A stretch of 9,890 bases of DNA from Oscillospiraceae bacterium (GTDB taxonomy: Bacteria > Bacillota > Clostridia > Oscillospirales > Ruminococcaceae): NCBI GenBank assembly GCA_016303235.1, contig JAEDMB010000068.1, positions 1-9,890 on the forward strand, written 5' to 3'. Positions 1 through 6,228 of this stretch are shown here, piece by piece. The notes beneath the pieces are model-generated. The model was given only the letters and a program-made list of their open reading frames with translations, was not told where the DNA came from and did not search any database. How positions within the stretch are numbered: the stretch's first letter is position 1; every line of letters starts with the position of its first letter. A program made the position numbers and the translations under genes.

Positions 1-112
1 TTATCATATATCATTCCTCATATAAAATCCGACAAAACTTTTACTCAATACAAATTAGAATGTATTATTTTCTTTGCAACTTAATTTATTTGCTTTAAAA
101 ACCGAGACTTCA

Positions 113-628
113 TTAACAAATATTAATTAATAACATCATTAAAACTGACTCAACTATAATACCCGAAACACAATAGAATAAAAAAAGAAATATATCGCTT
201 GACATAACTATCATATCATCTGAATTTTGACAGTTTATTTTCAGATTAATTTTCTGTCCTGTTTTTATCTCTCTTATGCTGAAAAAATTATGAAGTTCCT
301 GAGTGCATATTTTTTTATGCAAATCCTGATACTGAATAACAAATACAGAATATTTACCGCCGACAACGACATAATTTGCCGTATGCTTTTTTATATCTGT
401 AATTTCAGCAACCGCAGAATAGTAAAGCTTTCTTTTTCTGATTAAATTAACAATAAATTTAATCTGCCTGTTGAAAAGCAAATATCCGACAAAAATCATA
501 GCTACTGCAATAATATGCTTTCCAGAAAAATGAATTTCTGCAAAATCATCAAGTATTCTGTATAATACAGCAAATGAAAACATCAGTATCATAACTATGA
601 TTTCATCTTTTGTAATCGGTTTATACAT
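113..628 (-). CDS. Small membrane protein, DUF3592-like
   Basis: This 171-residue protein has three hydrophobic segments (about 10-26, 38-53 and 145-168). A positively charged stretch, 'RKRK' (64-67), follows the second. The central part (about 72-141) is a beta-rich soluble region of the form 'AVAEI...V.QY......F......TGQKINLKIN..N'. The order of two N-terminal helices, then a domain ending in 'G..I.....N..', then a C-terminal helix, is that of DUF3592-type membrane proteins. The match is by eye and moderate. The function is unknown. GGAG lies 8 bases before the ATG. It lies 76 bp after the previous hypothetical gene on the same strand. I saw no terminator in the 112 bases that follow its stop, which hold no convincing gene. 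Confidence 0.75.
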   Translation of the reverse strand: MYKPITKDEIIVMILMFSFAVLYRILDDFAEIHFSGKHIIAVAMIFVGYLLFNRQIKFIVNLIRKRKLYYSAVAEITDIKKHTANYVVVGGKYSVFVIQYQDLHKKICTQELHNFFSIREIKTGQKINLKINCQNSDDMIVMSSDIFLFLFYCVSGIIVESVLMMLLINIC

Positions 629-704
629 AAAAAATTCTCCGAAAATTTTATCAATACAAATACTTTTTTGAAATCTGACTTCTAAGGAAATTTATAAATC
701 GTAT

Positions 705-1289
705 CTAATTCAGTATTATAGACAGATACTCTGTGTTACAAACTTCTCCCCAGCCATCTTCTTTTTCGTCTATTCTTCTTTTCTTTCCTCTATCATATAT
801 AAAAGGTTTCAGCTTACTCTTTTCAGGTAACGGAATATTATGTTTTGATAAAATTCTTTCTATATCCTTGATTAATTCCTGCACATATGGTTCAGCATAA
901 AAAATAGAACTACCCTCGAAAATGTTTCCAAAGTCAATTGGTATCATTAAAACTTTACATATTTCATCTTCTTCATTTCCTTTTGTAATTCCGCTAAAGC
1001 ATTTTACAATTTCATCATAATCTTCTTTCTTTAATTTACCGTCATATGACCACTCATTTGTTTCGTCAAACGAATTAAATTCCAATATAAATTCCGGAAC
1101 TGCTTCAGAATATATATCCCATGATTCAGTCCAATAACGATGACTTGTCCATTGCCACATTCTTTTTGCAACAGGCTTCCAATTTCGATTTGGATATAAT
1201 GTTACAAGGTATTTTTCAATACACATAAAAATATAACATATCCGTCCAGTCATCGTAACATTGTAGAAATTATCACATATATCACTCAT
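705..1289 (-). CDS. Conserved-looking hypothetical protein, Trp-rich and acidic
   Basis: I do not recognise this 194-residue protein with confidence. It has no signal peptide or clear membrane segment and is probably cytosolic. It is rich in Trp (37, 45, 47, 53, 57, 80, 180) and acidic residues. Distinctive stretches are 'MWQWTSHRYWTESW' (44-57), 'FDETNEWSYDGKL' (74-86) and 'IPIDFGNIFEGSS' (117-129). The make-up resembles small acidic immunity-type or SMI1-like proteins, but no motif supports an assignment. AAGGGT lies 7 bases before the ATG, so this start is preferred over Met13, which lacks a site. It follows hisF by 50 bp with no terminator visible, so it may be co-transcribed, although nothing ties it to histidine metabolism. 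A perfect TATAAT (720-715) lies in its 3' end. Confidence 0.75.
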   Translation of the reverse strand: MSDICDNFYNVTMTGRICYIFMCIEKYLVTLYPNRNWKPVAKRMWQWTSHRYWTESWDIYSEAVPEFILEFNSFDETNEWSYDGKLKKEDYDEIVKCFSGITKGNEEDEICKVLMIPIDFGNIFEGSSIFYAEPYVQELIKDIERILSKHNIPLPEKSKLKPFIYDRGKKRRIDEKEDGWGEVCNTEYLSIILN

Positions 1290-1339
1290 AAGTCATACCC
1301 TTAACGAATTATGATTTGTCACTTGGTTAAAATTCCAAT

Positions 1340-2095
1340 TTACCTCACAACAACGCCCTTATTACGGCAGTACTGTTTTACTTCCTGTACTGTAAGCTCC
1401 CTGAAGTGAAAAAGCGACGCTGCAAGAGCTGCGGTAGCACCCGTCTTTTCAAAGACTTCTGAAAAATCGTTTATTTTTCCTGCTCCTCCGCTTGCTATTA
1501 CCGGAATACTGCACGAATCGCATACAGCTTTCAGCATAGGTATATCAAAGCCGTTTTTAGTACCGTCAGCGTCAATGGAGTTCAAACAGATTTCACCTGC
1601 TCCGAGCTGTTCAATCTGCTTTACCCAGTCTATAAGGTCGATTCCCATATCAACACGTCCGCCGTTTATATATACAGTCCATTTGTTTTCAGCGATTTTC
1701 TTAGCGTCAATTCCTACGCATATACACTGACTTCCGAATATATCCGCACCCTCTTTAATCAGACTGGGATTTTTTACCGCCTGTGAATTTACTGATACTT
1801 TATCCGCACCGGCTCTGAGAGTTTCCCTTATATCGTCAACAGTCTTGATTCCTCCGCCTACTGTAAGCGGTACGAATACTTTTTTAGCAGTCTCACGAAC
1901 TACATCAAGGAAAACTCCTCTGCCCTCGTATGACGCTGTAATATCATAGAATACTATTTCATCAGCACCCTGTCTGTTGTACTCCTCGGCACATTCAACA
2001 GGGTCTCCTACGTCCTTTATTCCCTCAAAGTTTACTCCCTTTACTACCTTTCCGTTTCTTACGTCAAGACAGGGAATTATTCTTTTTGCAAGCAT
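1340..2095 (-). CDS. hisF: Imidazole glycerol phosphate synthase, cyclase subunit HisF
   Basis: HisF is the TIM-barrel cyclase half of IGP synthase. It takes ammonia from HisH and converts PRFAR to imidazole glycerol phosphate and AICAR, linking histidine and purine synthesis. The 251 residues match the family. Catalytic Asp11 is in IPCLDVRNG and Asp130 in VGIDAKK. Lys99, the tunnel gate residue, is in DKVSVN. Phosphate-binding loops are TVGGGI (78-83) and ASGGAG (201-206), and [13 protein letters not shown] (172-184) is the HisF signature. The ATG has AAAGGAGG 7 bases upstream, one of the strongest sites here. It is the last his gene: no hisI or hisE follows, and an unrelated gene begins 50 bp further on. 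Confidence 0.97.
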   Translation of the reverse strand: MLAKRIIPCLDVRNGKVVKGVNFEGIKDVGDPVECAEEYNRQGADEIVFYDITASYEGRGVFLDVVRETAKKVFVPLTVGGGIKTVDDIRETLRAGADKVSVNSQAVKNPSLIKEGADIFGSQCICVGIDAKKIAENKWTVYINGGRVDMGIDLIDWVKQIEQLGAGEICLNSIDADGTKNGFDIPMLKAVCDSCSIPVIASGGAGKINDFSEVFEKTGATAALAASLFHFRELTVQEVKQYCRNKGVVVR

Positions 2096-2118
2096 TTTTC
2101 AGCCTCCTTTATTTTTTT

Positions 2119-2148
2119 ATTATAAATCAGAATTTAACCGCTATGCAA
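2119..2148 (-). promoter_or_regulatory. Possible weak internal promoter for hisF
   Basis: On the minus strand a perfect -10 (TATAAT, 2124-2119) follows a poor -35 (TTGCAT, 2148-2143) by 18 bp. The expected start would leave a leader of about 17 nt, with the AAAGGAGG ribosome binding site (2110-2103) close to the 5' end. The -35 matches only three of six positions and the region is AT-rich, so this may be chance. Confidence 0.3.
2121..2132. repeat. 12-bp direct repeat, copy 2 (before hisF)
   Basis: Exact second copy of TATAAATCAGAA. On the minus strand its end contributes to a TATAAT sequence that could be the -10 box of an internal hisF promoter. Confidence 0.5.
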
Positions 2149-2166
2149 ACTGGAATTTGTCAGTAG

Positions 2167-2178
2167 TATAAATCAGAA
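2167..2178. repeat. 12-bp direct repeat, copy 1 (after HAD stop)
   Basis: TATAAATCAGAA on the plus strand starts 1 base beyond the HAD stop codon side and recurs exactly at 2121-2132. The two copies bracket 34 bp in the HAD-hisF gap. The sequence is AT-rich, so a chance origin is possible. Confidence 0.5.
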
Positions 2179-2179
2179 G

Positions 2180-2992
2180 CTATCCATTATAGTTTTGTTC
2201 AAGCCACTTTGCAACACCGTCATCATCGTTTGATGAAATAATTGCAGTAGCATATTTTTTTAAGTACTCATGTGCATTTTGAACAGCATAGCTTTCATCA
2301 GCCAACTCAAACATATCTATATCATTTTTTCCATCACCAAAAACAACTAATTTTTCACATCTGAGAAGCGATTTTAACTGCTTTATTGCATTTGATTTAG
2401 AAGCTGCTAACGGCATAATCTCAAGCCACTGTTCATTTGTATATATATCTGTCTGATAAACACAATGAAATCTATCTTTATATTTATCATATATCGGCTT
2501 CAATTTCTCCGGTTCATCTATACAAGTAATATAAAATATATCGCCTGTTTTCAAATCATTCGTTGTATTTACAGTATTAGTTCGAATATCACCATTCCTG
2601 CTATTAATAAACTTTTTCATACCGACTGTGCATAATTCCGGCACAAATGAAAACTTCTCCTTTCCTTCTATATACGCATAAACAATTGGATATATCTTGT
2701 TTGTAAATAGTTCGTCTAATACCTCATAAACTGAATCATCAAAATAATTTGCAATCATTATATCTTCTGTAACATTATCAATTATGAATGCACCATTATA
2801 TACAATTAACGGGATTTTTGCATTAATACCATTTGTTACTTTCTTGGCAGTAATTAACGAACGAGCTGTAGCATAAGAAAAAATCATTCCTCTTTCTGTT
2901 AGACTGTTAATGACATTATTTGTGTATTCCGAAGTTGCTTCATTGCTTCTCAATAAAGTTCCATCTAAATCAGATACATATAAAGTTTTCAA
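2180..2992 (-). CDS. Cof-type HAD-superfamily phosphatase within the his operon
   Basis: This is a HAD phosphohydrolase of the Cof (class IIB cap) subfamily, 270 residues from the preferred TTG start and within the usual 265-290. Motif I is SDLDGT with nucleophile Asp8 and acid/base Asp10. Motif II is Thr42 in YATARS, motif III Lys199 in ASKSNAI, and motif IV GDGKNDIDM (219-227). The cap domain lies between motifs II and III. NDDDGVAKWLE near the C-terminus is typical of Cof proteins. All catalytic residues are intact. The substrate cannot be read from sequence, since Cof enzymes act on sugar phosphates, nucleotides, FMN, PLP and others. Its position between hisA and hisF, in an operon lacking a known histidinol-phosphatase, makes that activity a hypothesis only. 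By eye it is more AT-rich than the his genes and it has repeat-bearing borders, suggesting later insertion. Confidence 0.88.
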   Translation of the reverse strand: MKTLYVSDLDGTLLRSNEATSEYTNNVINSLTERGMIFSYATARSLITAKKVTNGINAKIPLIVYNGAFIIDNVTEDIMIANYFDDSVYEVLDELFTNKIYPIVYAYIEGKEKFSFVPELCTVGMKKFINSRNGDIRTNTVNTTNDLKTGDIFYITCIDEPEKLKPIYDKYKDRFHCVYQTDIYTNEQWLEIMPLAASKSNAIKQLKSLLRCEKLVVFGDGKNDIDMFELADESYAVQNAHEYLKKYATAIISSNDDDGVAKWLEQNYNG

Positions 2993-3000
2993 TTTAAACA

Positions 3001-3007
3001 CCCTCAC
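3001..3007 (-). promoter_or_regulatory. Ribosome binding site supporting the HAD gene TTG start
   Basis: GTGAGGG lies 8 bases before the TTG at 2992. The only alternative, an ATG at 3037, has no purine-rich site upstream and would add 15 residues before a hydrolase core that normally begins 'MKTLYVSDLDGT'. Confidence 0.6.
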
Positions 3008-3021
3008 AAATTTCGATTTAT
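3002..3021. repeat. Direct repeat, copy 2 (HAD gene side)
   Basis: CCTCACAAATTTCGATTTAT, 19 of 20 identical to the copy at 3127-3146 and offset from it by 125 bp. On the minus strand its GTGAGG is part of the ribosome binding site for the HAD gene's TTG start. Confidence 0.75.
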
Positions 3022-3126
3022 TTTTCCGAATGAACATTGTTAAAAGACTTGCAGTGGCACAGAGTCCCCCTTACAGAATATTACTTTCTGAAAGCCTCTT
3101 TACCTTTCTTTGATAACCATATCTGA
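3022..3126. other. 105-bp segment between direct repeats; possible small inserted or dispersed element
   Basis: This stretch separates hisA from the HAD gene and is bounded on both sides by the 20-bp repeat. It holds only a six-codon frame behind the first GTGAGG and a weak stem (CAGAA / TTCTG). I see no transposase, terminal inverted repeats or recognised RNA. Flanking direct repeats fit either an insertion with target duplication or a local duplication of the ribosome-binding region. Neither can be chosen from one locus. Confidence 0.4.
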
Positions 3127-3146
3127 CCTCACAAATTCCGATTTAT
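3127..3146. repeat. Direct repeat, copy 1 (hisA side)
   Basis: CCTCACAAATTCCGATTTAT on the plus strand matches the copy at 3002-3021 at 19 of 20 bases. On the minus strand it ends in GTGAGG, which acts like a ribosome binding site before a six-codon reading frame (ATG at 3120, MVIKER then stop). The two copies flank 105 bp of sequence that belongs to no recognised gene. Confidence 0.75.
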
Positions 3147-3159
3147 CTTATTTATACAC

Positions 3160-3888
3160 CTACTGCTTTTCTGAATATTCAATAGCCTCTTTCAGATTAA
3201 GAGTACCCTTATATATTGACTTTCCGCATATTGTACCGTAAAGTCCCATTTCCTTGCAGGCGATAATATCAGCCATTGTATGCACTCCACCGCTTGCCGT
3301 AATACAGCACTTTCCGCTTGTAGCGTCCGCAAGAGCCTTTAACTGTTCTTTGTTTACTCCGGAAAGAGTTCCGTCCTTTGAAATATCAGTGAAGATAAAA
3401 TATTTCACTCCGGCGGAAATCATTTCATTAGCGAGGTCAATATAATTAACATCGGAAGTATCGAGCCAGCCCTCCGTTGCAACCATACCGTTTACTGCAT
3501 CGATTCCGACTGCAATTTTTTCGCTTCCGAATTTTTCAACGGCATCTCTTACAAGCTTTGGATTTTTAAGTGCAACAGAACCGAGTATTACTCTTGAAAT
3601 GCCCATATTCAAGTATTCCTGAATTGTTTCAAGACTTCTTATACCTCCGCCGAGTTCGACTTTAAGATTAGTTTTCTCTGCAACATCAGTATATATTTTA
3701 GTATTAACCGGTCTGCCCTCTTTTGCACCGTCAAGGTCTACCATGTGAATCCACTTTGCACCGGCAGATTCAAAGCTCTGTGCGGTTTCGAGATAATCGG
3801 AAGCCACTTTCTCAACCGTATTGAAATCGCCTTTGAAAAGTCTTACACAGTTACCGTCCTTTATATCTATTGCCGGAAATATTATCAT
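3160..3888 (-). CDS. hisA: ProFAR isomerase HisA
   Basis: HisA is a TIM-barrel enzyme that performs the Amadori isomerisation of ProFAR to PRFAR, the substrate of IGP synthase. The 242 residues match the family. Key residues are Asp8 in FPAIDI (N-terminal catalytic Asp), Asp130 in VGIDA, Asp168 in TDISKDGT, and the phosphate-binding loops 'ELGGGIRS' (78-85) and 'ASGGV' (198-202). The presence of TDISKDGTLSG and the lack of the HisF 'NSxDxDGTKxGxD' string separate it from HisF. The ATG overlaps the hisH stop in an ATGA arrangement, with GGAGG 9 bases upstream. The stop is TAG, and an unusually long gap for this operon follows. Confidence 0.96.
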   Translation of the reverse strand: MIIFPAIDIKDGNCVRLFKGDFNTVEKVASDYLETAQSFESAGAKWIHMVDLDGAKEGRPVNTKIYTDVAEKTNLKVELGGGIRSLETIQEYLNMGISRVILGSVALKNPKLVRDAVEKFGSEKIAVGIDAVNGMVATEGWLDTSDVNYIDLANEMISAGVKYFIFTDISKDGTLSGVNKEQLKALADATSGKCCITASGGVHTMADIIACKEMGLYGTICGKSIYKGTLNLKEAIEYSEKQ

Positions 3889-4490
3889 TTTACAAGTCCT
3901 CCGAAATTCTCAAGTATTTTAAGCCCTGTTTTACCGCTTTTTTCGGGATGAAACTGAGCTCCGTAAACATATTTTCCGTCATGAACGAGTGCCGGAACTT
4001 TTCCGCCGTATTCGCAGTATGCTGATATATCACTGTCACTGCATACGGCTTTATATGAGTGTACAAAATATACATACTCGTTATCACCCAGACCGTCAAG
4101 AAGTCTGCAAGAGTTAAGAAATTCAAGCTTATTCCAGCCCATATGCGGAATTATAAGATTTTCCGATTCAATTTTTCTGACATCGCCCTTAATAAGTCCC
4201 AAACCGTCACATTCTTCAAATTCGTAGCCTTTTTCAAATATCAACTGCATTCCGAGACATATTCCAAGGAATGGCTTTTTCTGCGATTCTGATTTTATAG
4301 TATCAATCAGACCTGAATTTTCAAGCATTTTCATTGCAGACGGAAAAGCTCCTACACCGGGGAGTATTATTTCATCTGCTGATTTTATAAAATCCTTATC
4401 GGAAGTGAGTTGACTTTCAAGTCCGAGATAGTCAAGAGCATTCTTGACGCTGAATATATTTCCTGCACCGTAATCAATAATAGCTATCAA
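3885..4490 (-). CDS. hisH: Imidazole glycerol phosphate synthase, glutaminase subunit HisH
   Basis: HisH is the class I glutamine amidotransferase half of IGP synthase. It hydrolyses glutamine and channels ammonia through HisF. The 201 residues match the family. The oxyanion segment is PGVGAF (44-49), the nucleophile is Cys78 in LGICLGMQ, and His181 and Glu183 in FHPEKSG complete the triad. The start is a TTG. An in-frame TAA sits three codons upstream (4499-4497) and the conserved 'IAIIDYGAGN' follows immediately, so no other initiator fits. AAAGGGGG lies 9 bases upstream. The gene begins 1 bp after hisB and overlaps hisA by 4 bp. Its partner hisF is two genes downstream, beyond hisA and the HAD gene. 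Confidence 0.95.
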   Translation of the reverse strand: MIAIIDYGAGNIFSVKNALDYLGLESQLTSDKDFIKSADEIILPGVGAFPSAMKMLENSGLIDTIKSESQKKPFLGICLGMQLIFEKGYEFEECDGLGLIKGDVRKIESENLIIPHMGWNKLEFLNSCRLLDGLGDNEYVYFVHSYKAVCSDSDISAYCEYGGKVPALVHDGKYVYGAQFHPEKSGKTGLKILENFGGLVK

Positions 4491-4491
4491 T

Positions 4492-5073
4492 TTATATTAC
4501 CCCCTTTGTTGAAAGTGTTCTTCCGTCTTTGTTTTCTCTTACAGCCTGTTTCAGAGCATGTGCAACTGATTTGAATACTGCCTCACATTTGTGGTGGTCA
4601 TTCGTTCCGTAAAGCAGATTTATATGAAGTGTAATTCCCGCATTGAAAGCAAATGCACGGAAAAATTCTTCAGTAAGACAAGTATCAAATTCGCCTATTT
4701 TTTCATTGGTATATTCAACATTGCATACTAAAAACGGTCTGTTGCTTATATCAAGACTTGCAAAAGCAAGCGATTCGTCCATAGGTATGTATGCAGTGCC
4801 ATAGCGTTCAATTCCCGATTTGTTTCCGAGAGCCTTTGCAAATGCCTGTCCGAGAGCGATTCCCGTATCTTCAACAGTGTGATGACCGTCAACATACAAA
4901 TCGCCTTTTACGTCTATATCCATACTGATTCCGCTGTGTGCGGAAAGTGCTGTAAGCATATGGTCGAAAAATCCTATTCCGGTGGAAATTTTATTTTCAC
5001 CTTTTCCGTCAAGAGCTATGCTGATTTTTATCTGTGTTTCTTTCGTATTCCTTTCAACAGATGCAGTTCTCAT
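4492..5073 (-). CDS. hisB: Imidazoleglycerol-phosphate dehydratase (monofunctional)
   Basis: HisB removes water from imidazole glycerol phosphate to give imidazole-acetol phosphate in a manganese-dependent reaction. The enzyme usually assembles as a 24-mer. The 193 residues match the monofunctional form (about 195) and lack the N-terminal HAD histidinol-phosphatase domain of the enterobacterial fusion. Metal-binding repeats are GFFDHML (34-40), DGHHTVED (62-69), MDES and the second histidine cluster NDHHKCEAVFK (158-168). The C-terminus LSTKGVI is typical. An ATG at 5091 and a longer non-ATG reading exist, but AAAGGA 9 bases before the ATG at 5073 and the family N-terminus 'R.A...R.TKET' favour the shorter start. 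It lies 4 bp after hisC and 1 bp before hisH. Confidence 0.95.
   Translation of the reverse strand: MRTASVERNTKETQIKISIALDGKGENKISTGIGFFDHMLTALSAHSGISMDIDVKGDLYVDGHHTVEDTGIALGQAFAKALGNKSGIERYGTAYIPMDESLAFASLDISNRPFLVCNVEYTNEKIGEFDTCLTEEFFRAFAFNAGITLHINLLYGTNDHHKCEAVFKSVAHALKQAVRENKDGRTLSTKGVI
4500..4507 (-). promoter_or_regulatory. Ribosome binding site supporting the hisH TTG start
   Basis: AAAGGGGG lies 9 bases before the TTG at 4490, inside the hisB 3' end. It is the main local evidence, together with the in-frame stop just upstream, that TTG is the genuine initiator. Confidence 0.7.
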
Positions 5074-5077
5074 AAAA

Positions 5078-6157
5078 TCAGTTCCTTTCATACTCCTCAA
5101 AAATTTCGCTGAGAGCCTTGAAAAGGCTGTCCATTTCTGCGGGAGTTCCGACAGTAATTCTAAGATAGTTGTCAATTCTCGGCTTATTGAAATATCTTAC
5201 AAATATATTACGCTTTTTCAAATCCTCAAATATATCACAAGCCTTATATTTGTTATGCTTTGCAAATATAAAATTACTCATTGAATCCTGAAAACTGAAT
5301 CCAAGTTCGGAGAGCTTTTTCTTTGAATACTCTCTTGTTTCGATTATCTTTGCAGTAACATCATTGAAATATTCAGTATCTTTCACGGCTTCAGCACCGC
5401 AAATCTGCGTTATTGTATTCATAGTATAGGAATTTATTGAGAATTTCACGTCATTCATATATTTTATAAGCTTAGGATTTCCCATAGCATAGCCGATTCT
5501 TATTCCCGCCATTGAACGTGATTTTGAAAAAGTCTGAATTACAAGAAGATTTTCATATTTATCTATCAAAGGCAGACAGCTTTTGCCTCCGAAATCAACA
5601 TATGCCTCATCAATCATAACAACGGAATCGGGATTTGCCTTTATAATATCCTCAATCATATCGATATTTTCCTCGACCCCTGTCGGAGCGTTCGGATTCG
5701 GGAATATAATTCCTCCGTTGGAAATTTTATAGTCATCGGGATTGATTTTAAAATCATCTGTAAGAGGCTTTGTAACATATGGTATTCTGTAAACATCTGC
5801 CCATACATCATAGAATGAATATGTTATGTCCGGAAATAAAACCGGCTTGTCCGAATTGAAAAATGTCAGAAATGCCATAGATATAACATCATCAGACCCA
5901 ACTCCGACAAAAATCTGTTCCGGCTTTATATTATAATATTTTGCAAGTTCATCTACAAGAACGGTCGAATTTGTATCCGGATAAAGTTTCAAAGCTTCAT
6001 AATCAAATTTATTCAAAGCATCAAGAACTTTCGGGGAGGGCGGATATGGATTTTCATTGGTATTCAGTTTGATTTTATCCGGATTTTTGGGCTGTTCTCC
6101 CGGAGTATAGGGAATTACTCTTCTGACATTATTTTCCCATGATAAAGATTTATTCAT
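5078..6157 (-). CDS. hisC: Histidinol-phosphate aminotransferase
   Basis: HisC is a PLP enzyme of the class I/II aminotransferase fold. It transfers the amino group of glutamate to imidazole-acetol phosphate, giving histidinol phosphate. The 359 residues match the family (about 350-360). Visible motifs are the N-terminal 'KLNTNENPYPPSP' (30-42), the PNPNAPTG loop (153-160), DEAY with PLP-contacting Asp183 and Tyr186, and the Schiff-base lysine Lys212 in TFSKSRSMAGIRIGYA with phosphate-binding Arg220. The substrate-carboxylate Arg333 is in NYLRITVGT. The ATG has AGGAG 9 bases upstream. It starts downstream of the hairpin and ends 4 bp before hisB. Confidence 0.96.
   Translation of the reverse strand: MNKSLSWENNVRRVIPYTPGEQPKNPDKIKLNTNENPYPPSPKVLDALNKFDYEALKLYPDTNSTVLVDELAKYYNIKPEQIFVGVGSDDVISMAFLTFFNSDKPVLFPDITYSFYDVWADVYRIPYVTKPLTDDFKINPDDYKISNGGIIFPNPNAPTGVEENIDMIEDIIKANPDSVVMIDEAYVDFGGKSCLPLIDKYENLLVIQTFSKSRSMAGIRIGYAMGNPKLIKYMNDVKFSINSYTMNTITQICGAEAVKDTEYFNDVTAKIIETREYSKKKLSELGFSFQDSMSNFIFAKHNKYKACDIFEDLKKRNIFVRYFNKPRIDNYLRITVGTPAEMDSLFKALSEIFEEYERN
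5083..5088 (-). promoter_or_regulatory. Ribosome binding site fixing the hisB start
   Basis: AAAGGA lies 9 bases before the ATG at 5073, inside the last codons of hisC. The alternative ATG at 5091 has its GAGGAG only 1 base away, too close for initiation. Confidence 0.6.
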
Positions 6158-6185
6158 TTTTTAAAACTCCTAAAAAATCAAAAGT

Positions 6186-6224
6186 TTAATTGTTAAAGTC
6201 GGGGAAATAATCCCCGACAATTAA
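6186..6224 (-). other. Intercistronic hairpin between hisD and hisC
   Basis: A perfect 8-bp GC-rich stem (GTCGGGGA / TCCCCGAC, 6198-6218) with a 5-base loop is the strongest hairpin in the window. Outer arms TTAATT / AATTAA (6224-6219 and 6191-6186) extend it with a one-sided 6-base bulge. On the minus strand the GC stem is followed by TTTAACAATT, which is too broken for an efficient rho-independent terminator. Attenuation of distal genes, an mRNA processing or stability element, or a weak terminator are all possible. It sits in the only sizeable gap within the hisZ-hisA run. Confidence 0.6.
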
Positions 6225-6228
6225 ATTA

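Noticed and set aside
1..21. Possible start of a further minus-strand gene (AGGA, then ATG at 7-5) at the window edge
   Set aside because: Only two codons are visible, so no coding claim can be made. A TTGAGT/17 bp/TTATAT promoter-like pair upstream is too weak to help.
715..742. TATAAT with a TTGTAA-like box inside the end of the Trp-rich gene, as a promoter for the membrane-protein gene
   Set aside because: The -10 is perfect, but the -35 is poor or badly spaced (15 bp) and no extended -10 is present. The sequence is AT-rich and also encodes protein.
1290..1340. Rho-independent terminator after hisF
   Set aside because: Only a 4-bp TTGG/CCAA pairing was seen, with no GC-rich stem and no T-run.
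3890..4126. 78-codon minus-strand frame inside hisH in another frame
   Set aside because: It is out of frame within a gene that has a complete catalytic triad. No initiation signal is apparent.
4982..5284. 100-codon plus-strand frame opposite hisB/hisC
   Set aside because: It is antisense to conserved HisC C-terminal and HisB N-terminal coding sequence, and no recognisable domain is present.
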